DNA from: Ruminococcus_G sp050944435
GTDB taxonomy: Bacteria > Bacillota > Clostridia > Lachnospirales > Lachnospiraceae
Direction: 5' to 3'
NCBI GenBank assembly: GCA_050944435.1
Contig: JBMNRB010000001.1
Span: 124,001-188,000, forward strand
DNA: 64,000 nucleotides
The notes under the pieces: generated by a model
What the model saw: only the letters and a program-made list of their open reading frames with translations
The model's database searches: none
Told to the model about the DNA's origin: nothing
Translations under genes and position numbers: made by a program
In this document: piece by piece, positions 32,990 to 42,529 of the stretch
Layout of the letters: every line of letters starts with the position of its first letter
Numbering within the stretch: position 1 is the first letter of the stretch

Positions 32990-34051
32990 ATGAAAAAGAG
33001 AGTATTGAGCGTGTTTTTGGCAGGAGTAATGACATTAGGCCTGCTGGCAGGATGCGGAAGCAGTGAAGGAGGAGATGCTGCGGCGGATGAAGGAAGTGCC
33101 TCAACAGAAGAATCAGCAGAAGAATCGACAGAGGGAGCAGCGGAAGAGGCCGGTGCAGAAAAGGAGGACGGCGAATATACCATTGCCGTTGTAGGTAAAC
33201 AGGAAGCATCCGAATGGTGGCAGATCTTTATTGACGGCGTAAACAGAGCGGGAGAAGAATTAGGAGTTAATGCTTATTATCGGTCACCGGAAAAAGAAAC
33301 AGATATTCAGGATCAGGTTAATATCTGTCAGGACTGCATTACCCAGGGAATCGACGCCCTTGTTCTTTCAGCGGCAGATCCGACGGCGCTTAACGATATC
33401 ATTCTTCAGTGCAATGAAGCTGATATTCCTGTAGTTCTTGTAAACGATACAATCGATGACGCGGCTCTGGAAGCAGCAGGCGGTTATTATGAAACCTATG
33501 TTGGTATCGTTCAGTATAACGCTGCATCCCTGGCCGGCCAGTATGTAGTGGATAATTATGAGCCATGCAAGATCGGTATCGTTGAGGGTGTTCCCGGTGT
33601 GGCAGCCCATGAAGACCGTCTGAATGGATTTAAAGATGTGGTTGAAGAGGCAGGCTTTGAGGTTGTAGCTTCACAGACAGCAAACTGTGATACCAATGAA
33701 GCATTCGACGTAACAACAAATATGCTGACAGCTAATCCTGACATCGAAGTTATATGGACAACAAATGCTGAAATGGGACTGGGCATTGTTCAGGCGATTG
33801 AGAACATGGGTCTTGTAGCAGGAAAAGACGGCATCAGCGTATTCGACTTTGACTGTTCTTCTGATGATAAAGCCAACATTGCTGCCGGTACTCTTGTAGG
33901 TACTATCGACCAGAATCAGTCAGAAATGGCTTACACAGCCGTTGAAACTGCCCTTAAAGCAATTCAGGGTGAAGAATTCGACGGTGTGGGATCTCAGATT
34001 GAAACATCCGCAATTATTGTAACAGAGGAAAATATTGCAGATTATCAGTAA
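32990..34051 (+). CDS. Sugar-binding lipoprotein, RbsB-like (module A)
   Basis: 353 residues. The lipoprotein signal ends LLAGCGSS (Cys about residue 22) and is followed by a long acidic Glu/Ala/Ser linker. The mature type I binding fold starts YTIAVVGKQEASEWWQIFID. Periplasmic_binding_4/1 landmarks include ALVLSAADPTALNDI and a VPGVAAHEDRLNGFKDV block. Surface-anchored receptor of the module A transporter. Ligand not evident. Confidence 0.92.
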   Translation: MKKRVLSVFLAGVMTLGLLAGCGSSEGGDAAADEGSASTEESAEESTEGAAEEAGAEKEDGEYTIAVVGKQEASEWWQIFIDGVNRAGEELGVNAYYRSPEKETDIQDQVNICQDCITQGIDALVLSAADPTALNDIILQCNEADIPVVLVNDTIDDAALEAAGGYYETYVGIVQYNAASLAGQYVVDNYEPCKIGIVEGVPGVAAHEDRLNGFKDVVEEAGFEVVASQTANCDTNEAFDVTTNMLTANPDIEVIWTTNAEMGLGIVQAIENMGLVAGKDGISVFDFDCSSDDKANIAAGTLVGTIDQNQSEMAYTAVETALKAIQGEEFDGVGSQIETSAIIVTEENIADYQ

Positions 34052-34102
34052 TCATCCAGGAAAGACATTTTACATGCAGAGAGAGTTATAGGTAAATGAT
34101 GG

Positions 34103-34152
34103 AAACCTCCAAACTGACGCAGAAAAAAGCTGCTCGGTTTGGAGGTTTTTTT
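34103..34152 (+). terminator. Terminator of the module A transporter operon
   Basis: AAACCTCCAAAC (34103-34114) pairs with GTTTGGAGGTTT (34137-34148), ending in a run of seven T. Confidence 0.9.
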
Positions 34153-34165
34153 CAGAAAAGCATAA

Positions 34166-34194
34166 TTGCCGGAGGGACTATTTTTTTGTATAAT
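34166..34194 (+). promoter_or_regulatory. Promoter of the MBL-fold gene
   Basis: TTGCCG (34166-34171) and TATAAT (34189-34194) with 17 bases between; the start codon is 28 bases further on. Confidence 0.65.
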
Positions 34195-34221
34195 ATCATC
34201 AGAATGCATAAGGGGGTAAAC

Positions 34222-35061
34222 ATGCGGATAACAGCGTTAATTGAGAATAAAGAGGTTGAAGGACTGGCCTGCGAGCATGGTTTGGCGGTATATATTGAAT
34301 ATGACGGCAGAAAGTATCTGCTGGATGCAGGACAGACCGGCGTCTGTTTTGAAAATGCAGATAAGCTGGGGATACCGGTTGAAGATATTGATACGGCTTT
34401 TCTTTCCCATGCCCATTACGATCATTCCGGCGGTCTGGGGGAGTTTTTCCGGAGAAATCAGAAAGCGAAACTTTATCTGCGTCAGGCGGCTGCAGACAAC
34501 AGGTATTACAAAATCACAGATACGGTCAAAAAGGACAACAGTTTTTCCCGGGAGATTATCGAAAAGCATCGTGACCGTTTTATATTTGCCCGGGGGGATA
34601 TGAAAGTGGAAGAAGGAGTATATCTGCTGGAATACCATCTTCCGGGGCTGGAAGAGCGGTCAAAACGGGCCTGTATGTATCAGGAAAAGGAGGGAATCCT
34701 TCAGCCGGATCGGCTGGAACATGAGCAGACGCTGGTGTTTGAAAGCAAGCAGGGCCTTGTGATTTTGAACAGCTGCTGTCACGGCGGGGTGGAAAATGTG
34801 GTACGCACTGTACAGGCTTTTTTCCCTGATCAAAAGGTCGCGGCGGTGATCGGCGGCTTCCATCTGATGGGGGTGGACGGAGTTCGGACCATGGCAGGAA
34901 GCAGGGAGGACATCCTGAAGCTCGCAGATACACTGAAAGAACTGGGAGATTTTAAGCTGTACACGGGACATTGCACCGGTATTCTGGCATATCAGATGTT
35001 AAAAGAAGCGCTGGGGGAGCGGATTTCCTATTTTTCTGCGGGTACAGTTCTGGAGTTTTAG
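34222..35061 (+). CDS. MBL-fold metallo-hydrolase, dihydropterin-synthase-like class
   Basis: 279 residues from ATG 34222 (AGGGGGT site; the longer open frame runs back through the terminator). Metal-binding residues lie in SHAHYDHSGG (about 65-74), NSCCHGG and YTGHCTG. The layout resembles the group annotated as 7,8-dihydropterin-6-yl-methyl-4-(ribofuranosyl)aminobenzene 5'-phosphate synthase-like hydrolases. In bacteria their substrates are largely unassigned. It is followed after five bases by the MGMT-like gene. Confidence 0.82.
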   Translation: MRITALIENKEVEGLACEHGLAVYIEYDGRKYLLDAGQTGVCFENADKLGIPVEDIDTAFLSHAHYDHSGGLGEFFRRNQKAKLYLRQAAADNRYYKITDTVKKDNSFSREIIEKHRDRFIFARGDMKVEEGVYLLEYHLPGLEERSKRACMYQEKEGILQPDRLEHEQTLVFESKQGLVILNSCCHGGVENVVRTVQAFFPDQKVAAVIGGFHLMGVDGVRTMAGSREDILKLADTLKELGDFKLYTGHCTGILAYQMLKEALGERISYFSAGTVLEF

Positions 35062-35066
35062 GCGGT

Positions 35067-35381
35067 ATGGAAAAAAATACATTTCAGAAAATCTATGATG
35101 TGGTAAGGGAAATTCCCCCGGGATGCGTGGCTTCCTACGGGCAGGTAGCCGCTTTGGCAGGCAGCAGGAGATGGGCCAGAGCGGTAGGATATGCGCTGAA
35201 TGCAAACAGAGATCCTGATCTTCCCTGTCACAGGGTGGTGAACCGGGAGGGCCGGGTGTCGGATGCATTTATGGAAAACGGGATAAACCGGCAGATCATC
35301 CTGTTGGAGCAGGAAGGGGTAAAATGCAGTGAAGGGAAAGTTGATATGAGCATATACCAGTGGAAAAAAAGGGTATTTTAA
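35067..35381 (+). CDS. MGMT/Ogt-type DNA-binding methyltransferase, single domain
   Basis: 104 residues comprising only the C-terminal domain of O6-alkylguanine-DNA alkyltransferases. VPxG-like PPGCVASYGQVAALAG, the arginine finger region RRWARAVGYALNAN and the acceptor motif PCHRVVNREG are present. The size is that of alkyltransferase-like (ATL) proteins, but those replace the acceptor Cys with Trp; here Cys is retained, so transferase activity is possible. ATG 35067 gives this compact form; the open frame upstream lies within the MBL gene. Confidence 0.85.
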   Translation: MEKNTFQKIYDVVREIPPGCVASYGQVAALAGSRRWARAVGYALNANRDPDLPCHRVVNREGRVSDAFMENGINRQIILLEQEGVKCSEGKVDMSIYQWKKRVF

Positions 35382-35440
35382 TTAAAAGGCAGAGGTGAAA
35401 AATTGTCAGGCTAATGCCAAACAGTGAAAGGAAACAGCGG

Positions 35441-38400
35441 ATGAAGAGAAAATTATACAGTGTTATACTGGCAGGAATTCTGGCAGCCGGAAGTATATTT
35501 CCGGGCGGAAGCGTATTTGCAGAATCGCCTTCTTCACAGGAAATAACGGTGAATGAAGGAAATGAGACACAGGAGGACAGTGAAGAGGGGGAGCAGGATT
35601 CTCAGGGTCCGGTGGAAGAGCAGTCTGATCAGCCGGAAAATGAGACGCTTCCGGAGATTCAGGAACCGGTACAGGAAGAAAAAGAAGAAGCAGAAAGTGC
35701 TGTCCGGAATGAAGAAGAGAAGCCGGCGGCCGAGGCTTATGCTGAGGAAAGGGATCAGGTAGTGATCTATCATACCAATGATATCCACGGCGCCTTTGAT
35801 GCATCGGAGGGAGGAAGCGTGGGACTGGCCAAGACGGCAGCCCTGAAGGAGGAGACGGAAAACGCGCTGCTGGTGGACGCAGGTGACGCCACACAGGGGC
35901 TCCCGCTGGTGTCCTTAAGTCAGGGAAGTTCGGCCATTGACCTGATGAATACGGCGGGGTATGATCTGATGACTGCCGGAAATCATGAGTTTGATTACGG
36001 GTTGGATCAGCTTTTTGCAAACGCGTCGCTGGCACAGTTTCCCATCCTGGCGGCCAATGTGCATCAAAATGGAAGCCCGGTATTGGAAGGGAAAACTGCG
36101 GCGGAAAACAATGGCGAAAATGCAGTCCTCACAGTGGGGGACAAAAAAATCGGATTTTTTGGCATTCTCACCGGCGACACCCAGAATTCCACCAATCCGG
36201 GGGCGGTCAGCCAACTGGAATTCAAGGATGAAGTGGAGACGGCAAAAGAGCAGATCGATATCCTGGAGGCTCAGGAGGTGGACGCCATTGTGGCTGTCTG
36301 CCATATGGGCGACCAGGCGGTGGTGGACTGCACCAGCGTTCAGCTGGCAGATGCGCTGACCGGCGAATACCAGGACAAAGTGGACGTAATCATTGACGGT
36401 CACAGCCATACCCAGGAAAACAGGGAGGAAAACGGTGTTCTGATTGTTCAGACGGGAACCGGAATGACCCGGCTGGGAAAAGTGACGCTGACCTTTGACG
36501 GCGGAGACGATCCGGAGGCGGCGGGAGAATTCCTGTCTGAAGCGGATCTGGCCGATGTGACTCCTGATCCTGAGGTTGCGGCAAAGATAGCAGAAATCCA
36601 GGCAGATCAGGAAGCGGTGCTGGATCAGAAGGCGACCTCGACAGAGACGGCCCTTTGGGGAGGCACCATCAACGGTATCGCGGAAGCCCGGGTATATGAG
36701 ACAAATCTGGGAGATCTGGCTGCAGATGCCTTTGTAAATGCGGCCTCTGATTATTTGAACGAGAGCGGAAGAGCAGGAGAAGTGGAGTATGTTTTCGGCG
36801 CTGTCAACGGAGGGGGAATCCGCGCCGGCATCGCCAAAGGGGAGATTACCCTGCGGGATCTGGTTACCGTCTTTCCCTTCTCCAACACGCTGATGATAAA
36901 AAAGGTCACTCCGGCGATTCTCTATCAGACGATGGAGACCTCGGTCTCCTATCAGACCGGACAGAGCAGTGAGACGGGTATGCTGGAAGGAGATGCTTCC
37001 GGCGGATATCTTCAGATTTCAGGATTCGAGGTGAGTTATGATCCCACAGCAGCGGCAGGGGAAAAAGTAATTTCTATCCGTGTGCCGGGGGAGACGGAAG
37101 GTACGTATACGGAACTTTCCAGAGATGATCAGGAGACGGAGATTGCGCTGGTGTCCAACAGCTTTATTATGGCAGGCGGCAGCGGCCACACTGTGCTGGG
37201 ACAACTGCCCCTGATGGCGGAGATCGGCGGAGAGCTGGAGACGGTGCGGCAGTACCTGACAGATAATTATGGAAATCAGCCCGTTGATAATTATCCCGTG
37301 CAGGGAAACCGGATATTTATCGTAAATGAAAATGCGCCGGAAACCTATGAAGCGAAAATTCAGATTGTGGACAGTCAGGGAAATCCGGTGGCAGATAAAG
37401 AGATGTCCTATTATGTGGATGATAATCAGGGACACAGCGGAACCACCGATGAAAACGGCATACTGAAAATATCCGTTTCCAAAGGACCGCATGGGGTCAA
37501 ACTGACCAAAGATCAGGCGGAAATATATATCAATAATTACACAGGAAACGGTATCCGCACCGATATTACCTCTCTTCCGTCACTGGAATATACGGATGAG
37601 GGCGGCGGAGATTCTTCAGCGGAACATACCATTACTTACGTTTTGAACGGAGGAACCAACCACAGGGATAACCCGGACAGATTTAAAGAAAATCAGGAAA
37701 CCATCCGTCTGAAGGATCCCGCCAGGTCCGGATACCGGTTTATGGGATGGTATCTGGATGAAGAGTTCAGGGAAGAATGTACGGAAATCGCTTCCGGAAC
37801 CATGGAAGATATCACGCTGTACGCGAAATGGAAAAAAGACGGGCTGGAGCCCAATGATTCCTGGGACACAGCGGTGAACTTAAGAGTTCCTTCCAAAACG
37901 GAAAGTTATATCTCCGGAGCGGAGGATGTGGATTATTATCGGTTCAGTTTAAGCGGGGAAGACAGAATTTCCATTCGTCTGACCCAGCCGGAAGATGAAA
38001 ATGTATATTACGATATCGTGCTGTACAATAAAGATAAGGAAGTGGTGAAAAAGTCACAGATGAGCATGGATCAGTCCATTGTTCAGACACTGCAGAAGGG
38101 AACTTATTATATTAAAGCGGCTTCGTTAAACGGAGAATCTTCCAGCCAGCCTTATGTGCTAAGAATCAGCAGGATTGCCGGCACAGGCCTTGATTTTTCA
38201 GAACAGAATCTGCTGACCCAGTCTCTGCATCCTGATTCCGATGTAGCCTTCGATCTGGGGGCCGGCCTGAACAGCGGCGGCCACTATCTGATGTCAACGG
38301 CTTATTTCGCCCGTTGGAGCGGTCCTTTGCTGGAGGGACAAGATCCCTATCCTGAGTATGATGTTACGGGAATCAGCGGCGGCAATCCGGTATTTGATCC

Positions 38401-40237
38401 CTCGGAAGATGAGGTGGAAGTTGTAACTGATGAGTCTCCGGCGTACCATATGCAGAATGCCATCTGGCTTCCCATGAGAGCCGATCCTCTTGATAATGAT
38501 TATATCAAGTCTGCGATCTATACATACGGCGGCGTGGACGCCTATTATCTGGATGCGGGACAGTTCCGAAACGAGGAGAAAGCGTCTGTCTATGTTCCGG
38601 AGCTTTCCAGTGAAGAGATCAGTCAGTACAGCGCCGGCGGCCATTATATTATCCTGGTAGGATGGGATGATAATTATTCCAAAGAAAACTTTGCGCCTGC
38701 CGTACCGCCGGGAGACGGAGCTTTTATCTTCAAAAACAGCTGGGGAGAGGAGACGGGAGAAGAAGGATACTACTATATTTCCTATTATTCCTATAACCTG
38801 CTGCAGAATCCGGGAGCGCTGTATTTCATGGAAGAGGGAACGGATAACTATAATACGATTTACCAGTATGATCCCTTTGGGTATGTGGGCAGCTTAAGCA
38901 GCCAGGGAGATATCTACGCTGCCAATGTATTTACCGCGAATTCACAGGAAAAATTAAGAGCGGTATCCTTTATGACAAAGGAAGAAAATACGGATTATGA
39001 GATCTATGTGGAAATACAGGGAAACCGTCAGAAAGTGGCGGATGGAAGTATGCGGTATGCAGGATACAAGACCGTGCGCCTTCAGAATGAGATTTCCCTT
39101 CAGGCAGGAGAAGAGTTTAAAGTCATTGTCAAATTCAGCGGTGATTCCGGTGAGACTTCTGCGGCTCTTGAGTATCCGACAGAGGGGTACAGTCAGAAAG
39201 CGGACAGCCGGGAAGGAATCAGTTTTATCTCCCAGGATGGAGAAAACTGGCAGGATTTGTATGTATACAAGGCAAATCCCTGTATTAAAGCTTTTACCTA
39301 CAATGATTCTGCAGGGGAAACATTGACTGCGGGGGTAGTTTCAGAGACCAATATCAATGAACAGGGCAGCGGTGTGGATGTTTCTTCGGGAAAAATCAGC
39401 GGATACGTACTGGAAAACCTGGAAGGACAGGCAGGTTCAGAAATGCAGATGTCGGAAGACGGAAAAGCGCTGGGCGCCCAGATAGCAGGACTTCAGACCG
39501 ACGTATCAAAGGAGGAAGCCCCCATTGCCAATTTGCCTCAGCAGTACGATTTAAGACAGATCGGAGCGGTTACCTCAGTAAAGGATCAGTATGCTATGGG
39601 ATCCTGCTGGACTTTTGGAGCCATGGGATCGGCGGAAAGCATTCTGTTAAGAAATGAAAACGCTTCCTACAGTTATCCCATGGATATACAGATTCAGGGG
39701 GAGAAGACGATTACCCTGACCAAAGACAATCCGGAAGTGGTTTATGAAGCCATGGCCCAACTTTCCACGGATGTGGCGGCTACGGATGTCATTATCTGGG
39801 AGCTGACGGGAGATCTGGACAGCATCGAACTGGCGGAAGGACCGACAAGAAGCGCCAGCGGGGAGACGATCCCGCTGTTTACTGCAAAACAGGAAGGAAC
39901 CATTACGCTGACAGCGGTCAGCGCTGCGGATGAAACCAGAAGCGATACGATCATGATCAATATTCAGACAGAGGATAATCAGGAGACCAGGCCTTCCGGC
40001 GAACCAACCGTTGCTCCGTCTGTTACCGCAGCCCCGTCGCCGTCTGCCCAGCCGACAAAAGCAGCTTCAGATGTCAGGACGCCTACCCGTCCGGCATCCA
40101 AAAGCGGGAAAAACAAAAAGTCGGATTCGGTCAGCACAGGCGATACGGCGTCACCGGAACAGTGGCTGATACTGACTGTGTTGGGCGCGGGAGCGATTTC
40201 TGCAATGGTGATCAGGAGACGAATAAAAAATAAATAA
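35441..40237 (+). CDS. Giant surface protein: 5'-nucleotidase plus rearranged papain-like peptidase
   Basis: 1598 residues from ATG 35441, chosen for AAAGGA eight bases upstream and a clean signal peptide (KRKLYSVILAGILAAGS...VFA). An acidic linker leads to a metallophosphatase domain with HTNDIHG (111-117), DAGDATQG, GNHEFDYG and DGHSHTQ, then the 5'-nucleotidase C-terminal domain (NGGGIRAG, FPFSNT). A Cna-like beta unit, an InlB-type repeat (about 728-799) and a pre-peptidase domain (about 802-909) follow. The peptidase His/Asn half comes next (GGHYIILVGWDD, H1068; FKNSWGEE, N1099) with a lectin-like domain. Only later comes YDLRQIG...GSCWTFG with C1389. A Big-like domain, a Pro/Thr linker and SVSTGD-helix-RRRIKNK close it. 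Confidence 0.88.
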   Translation: MKRKLYSVILAGILAAGSIFPGGSVFAESPSSQEITVNEGNETQEDSEEGEQDSQGPVEEQSDQPENETLPEIQEPVQEEKEEAESAVRNEEEKPAAEAYAEERDQVVIYHTNDIHGAFDASEGGSVGLAKTAALKEETENALLVDAGDATQGLPLVSLSQGSSAIDLMNTAGYDLMTAGNHEFDYGLDQLFANASLAQFPILAANVHQNGSPVLEGKTAAENNGENAVLTVGDKKIGFFGILTGDTQNSTNPGAVSQLEFKDEVETAKEQIDILEAQEVDAIVAVCHMGDQAVVDCTSVQLADALTGEYQDKVDVIIDGHSHTQENREENGVLIVQTGTGMTRLGKVTLTFDGGDDPEAAGEFLSEADLADVTPDPEVAAKIAEIQADQEAVLDQKATSTETALWGGTINGIAEARVYETNLGDLAADAFVNAASDYLNESGRAGEVEYVFGAVNGGGIRAGIAKGEITLRDLVTVFPFSNTLMIKKVTPAILYQTMETSVSYQTGQSSETGMLEGDASGGYLQISGFEVSYDPTAAAGEKVISIRVPGETEGTYTELSRDDQETEIALVSNSFIMAGGSGHTVLGQLPLMAEIGGELETVRQYLTDNYGNQPVDNYPVQGNRIFIVNENAPETYEAKIQIVDSQGNPVADKEMSYYVDDNQGHSGTTDENGILKISVSKGPHGVKLTKDQAEIYINNYTGNGIRTDITSLPSLEYTDEGGGDSSAEHTITYVLNGGTNHRDNPDRFKENQETIRLKDPARSGYRFMGWYLDEEFREECTEIASGTMEDITLYAKWKKDGLEPNDSWDTAVNLRVPSKTESYISGAEDVDYYRFSLSGEDRISIRLTQPEDENVYYDIVLYNKDKEVVKKSQMSMDQSIVQTLQKGTYYIKAASLNGESSSQPYVLRISRIAGTGLDFSEQNLLTQSLHPDSDVAFDLGAGLNSGGHYLMSTAYFARWSGPLLEGQDPYPEYDVTGISGGNPVFDPSEDEVEVVTDESPAYHMQNAIWLPMRADPLDNDYIKSAIYTYGGVDAYYLDAGQFRNEEKASVYVPELSSEEISQYSAGGHYIILVGWDDNYSKENFAPAVPPGDGAFIFKNSWGEETGEEGYYYISYYSYNLLQNPGALYFMEEGTDNYNTIYQYDPFGYVGSLSSQGDIYAANVFTANSQEKLRAVSFMTKEENTDYEIYVEIQGNRQKVADGSMRYAGYKTVRLQNEISLQAGEEFKVIVKFSGDSGETSAALEYPTEGYSQKADSREGISFISQDGENWQDLYVYKANPCIKAFTYNDSAGETLTAGVVSETNINEQGSGVDVSSGKISGYVLENLEGQAGSEMQMSEDGKALGAQIAGLQTDVSKEEAPIANLPQQYDLRQIGAVTSVKDQYAMGSCWTFGAMGSAESILLRNENASYSYPMDIQIQGEKTITLTKDNPEVVYEAMAQLSTDVAATDVIIWELTGDLDSIELAEGPTRSASGETIPLFTAKQEGTITLTAVSAADETRSDTIMINIQTEDNQETRPSGEPTVAPSVTAAPSPSAQPTKAASDVRTPTRPASKSGKNKKSDSVSTGDTASPEQWLILTVLGAGAISAMVIRRRIKNK

Positions 40238-40246
40238 TATGCTGGG

Positions 40247-40280
40247 AAATCCTTCGGCGATGTCAGGCGCCGAAGGATTT
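40247..40280 (+). terminator. 13-pair hairpin between surface protein and nuclease genes
   Basis: AAATCCTTCGGCG (40247-40259) pairs with CGCCGAAGGATTT (40268-40280). The T-run is short, so termination may be partial. The arm contains AAGGA (40273-40277), the likely ribosome site of the next gene, which would be masked when the hairpin forms. Confidence 0.7.
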
Positions 40281-40286
40281 CTATAC

Positions 40287-41192
40287 ATGAAGAAGGCGGC
40301 GGATAAAAAGATGAAGAAAAGGATCAGAGGGATTTTGCTGGCGGTGCTGTTGGTATTTCTGTTCCAGCTTCCCGGATGTCAGGAACAGACTCCGGAAGCA
40401 GTGCAGACAGAAAAAGACAGTACGGTTTTATCAGAGGAAGAGATTCCGGAGTTTGAGGGAGAGTCCTACGTGGTGCTGAACGATAATCAGCCGGAGTTTG
40501 AGGAAGAAGACTTTACGGAAGAATCTTATGAACATTACAGTGAGCTGGACGCACTGGGGAGATGCCAGACGGCGGAAGCCAATATCGGTCCCGACTTGAT
40601 GCCGGATGAAGAAAGAAAGTCTATCGGACAAATTAAACCCAGCGGATGGCATACGGTGAAGTACGACTGTGTAGAGGGAAAATATCTGTATAACCGCTGC
40701 CATCTGATCGGTTATCAGCTGACGGCGGAAAATGCTAATGAAAAGAATCTGATTACAGGAACCAGATATATGAATACAGAAGGGATGCTGCCCTTTGAAA
40801 ATATGGTGGCGGAGTATATCAGGGAAACAGATAATCATGTACTGTATCGGGTGACGCCGGTGTATGAAGGGGATAACCTGGTGGCCAGCGGCGTTCAGAT
40901 GGAAGCAGAATCGGTGGAAGATCACGGAGAAGGAATCTGTTTTAATATATATGCCTATAACAGCCAGCCGGACATTGAAATTGATTATGAAACCGGAGCA
41001 AGCTGGGAAGAAGAAAGTGAAGAAAAAAGTTCAGAGGGAGTTTATATCTTAAATACCAACTCCCATAAATTCCATCTCCCGGACTGTTCCGGAGCAGCCG
41101 ACATAAAAGAGAAAAACCGGGAAGAATATGAAGGATCACGGAAATGGCTGCTCAGGCATGGGTATGAACCCTGTAAAAGATGTAATCCATGA
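40287..41192 (+). CDS. Secreted DNA/RNA non-specific endonuclease lipoprotein
   Basis: About 301 residues. The lipoprotein signal is ILLAVLLVFLFQLPGCQEQ. The catalytic block YNRCHLIGYQLTAEN corresponds to the DRGH/NRSH motif of EndA- and streptodornase-type nucleases, with His as general base and downstream Asn residues (NEKNLITGTRYMN) for Mg. A C-terminal small zinc-finger-like unit, FHLPDCSG ... PCKRCNP, follows, as in Ada/nuclease tails. ATG 40287 uses the hairpin-masked AAGGA; ATG 40311 (MKKRIRG) is an alternative. It probably degrades extracellular DNA outside the cell. Confidence 0.87.
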   Translation: MKKAADKKMKKRIRGILLAVLLVFLFQLPGCQEQTPEAVQTEKDSTVLSEEEIPEFEGESYVVLNDNQPEFEEEDFTEESYEHYSELDALGRCQTAEANIGPDLMPDEERKSIGQIKPSGWHTVKYDCVEGKYLYNRCHLIGYQLTAENANEKNLITGTRYMNTEGMLPFENMVAEYIRETDNHVLYRVTPVYEGDNLVASGVQMEAESVEDHGEGICFNIYAYNSQPDIEIDYETGASWEEESEEKSSEGVYILNTNSHKFHLPDCSGAADIKEKNREEYEGSRKWLLRHGYEPCKRCNP

Positions 41193-41214
41193 GAAATGAT
41201 GAGGAGTGATGGGG

Positions 41215-42528
41215 ATGCAGAATAAAAATCTGAGAATGGCAGAGAAAATTGCCGCCTGCGTAGCACAGAAAGGGGGCAGAACCTTTTATGTGGGGGGCTG
41301 TGTCAGAGACAGAATTGCAGGGATAGAGAACAAAGATATCGATATTGAAATTCACGGAATATCTCCTGAAGATCTGGCGGCTGTTTTGGATCAGCTGGGG
41401 AAAAGGACGGAGATGGGAGCCAGTTTTGGAATTTTCGGACTGAAAGGGTATGATCTGGATATTGCAATGCCCAGGAAGGAAGAAGCTACCGGACGGGGGC
41501 ATAAAGATTTCGAAGTCTTTGTGGATCCCTTTCTGGGAACCAGGAAAGCCGCCATGAGGCGTGATTTTACCATGAACGCATTGATGGAGGATGTGCTGAC
41601 GGGAGAGGTGCTGGATCATTTCGGAGGAATTGAGGATCTGAAAAACAAAGTGCTGCGCCATGTAAATGACGATACTTTTACAGAAGATCCGCTGCGGGTT
41701 CTGCGGGCCGCTCAGTTTGCCGCCAGATTTGAGTTCACCGTCGCGCCGGAAACCGTGAATCTGGCAAAAACAATGGATCTAACAGCGCTGGCGAAGGAGC
41801 GGGTATTTGAGGAGCTGAAAAAAGCTTTGCTTAAAGCGGACAAACCTTCGATTTTCTTTGAGGTAATGAAGGAGATGGAACAGCTTTACGCCTGGTTTCC
41901 GGAAGTGGAGCGGCTGGAAGGAGTTATGCAGGATTCCCGGTATCATCCGGAGGGAGATGTGTGGAATCACACAATGCTGGTGCTGGATCAGGCGGCGAAA
42001 CTGAAAAAGGGAGCGGAAAATCCCGTTGGATTTATGCTGGCGGCCCTTACCCATGACTTTGGCAAAGCCATGGCTGAAGAAGAAATCCCCACATTCTTAA
42101 AAAGGCTCACCAACGAGACAAAACTGATGAAGTATGTGGTGAATATGGATAAGCTGCATGGGAACCCCAATATGATGTTTGATCAGAAGGAAGAAAAGGA
42201 AGCTACGAATAAAATGTTTGATCAGTCAGTGGATCCTCAGGGACTTCTGCTGCTGGCCAGGGCGGATTATCTGGGGAGGGAAAATGTTTCCTCCTATGAT
42301 GAGACGGAAAACTTTCTTAAAGAACGTCTGGCATACTTTTACCAGACGATGGAAAAACCCTATGTTATGGGAGCCGACCTGGTAAAAGCAGGGCTGAAAC
42401 CCGGGCCGGATTTTTCGGAATATCTGGACTATGCACATAACCTGAGGCTGGCGGGAGTAGAAAAAGAAGAGGCTTTGATACAGACCATGGCCTATGTCAG
42501 AAGGATAAAAAAGGAGAAGGAAGAATAA
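41215..42528 (+). CDS. cca: tRNA nucleotidyltransferase (CCA-adding type) with HD domain
   Basis: 437 residues from ATG 41215, set by AGGAG eight bases upstream. The class II nucleotidyltransferase head shows GGCVRDRIAG and DIDIEIHG (catalytic Asp pair). It is followed by RRDFTMNALMED, the RNA-binding ERVFEELKKALL region and an HD domain with HTMLVLDQAA and LTHDFGKA. This fits CCA-adding/poly(A)-polymerase-like enzymes that repair tRNA 3' ends; the HD part would give phosphohydrolase activity. Whether it adds CCA or only A/CC cannot be told by eye. Confidence 0.85.
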   Translation: MQNKNLRMAEKIAACVAQKGGRTFYVGGCVRDRIAGIENKDIDIEIHGISPEDLAAVLDQLGKRTEMGASFGIFGLKGYDLDIAMPRKEEATGRGHKDFEVFVDPFLGTRKAAMRRDFTMNALMEDVLTGEVLDHFGGIEDLKNKVLRHVNDDTFTEDPLRVLRAAQFAARFEFTVAPETVNLAKTMDLTALAKERVFEELKKALLKADKPSIFFEVMKEMEQLYAWFPEVERLEGVMQDSRYHPEGDVWNHTMLVLDQAAKLKKGAENPVGFMLAALTHDFGKAMAEEEIPTFLKRLTNETKLMKYVVNMDKLHGNPNMMFDQKEEKEATNKMFDQSVDPQGLLLLARADYLGRENVSSYDETENFLKERLAYFYQTMEKPYVMGADLVKAGLKPGPDFSEYLDYAHNLRLAGVEKEEALIQTMAYVRRIKKEKEE

Positions 42529-42529
42529 G

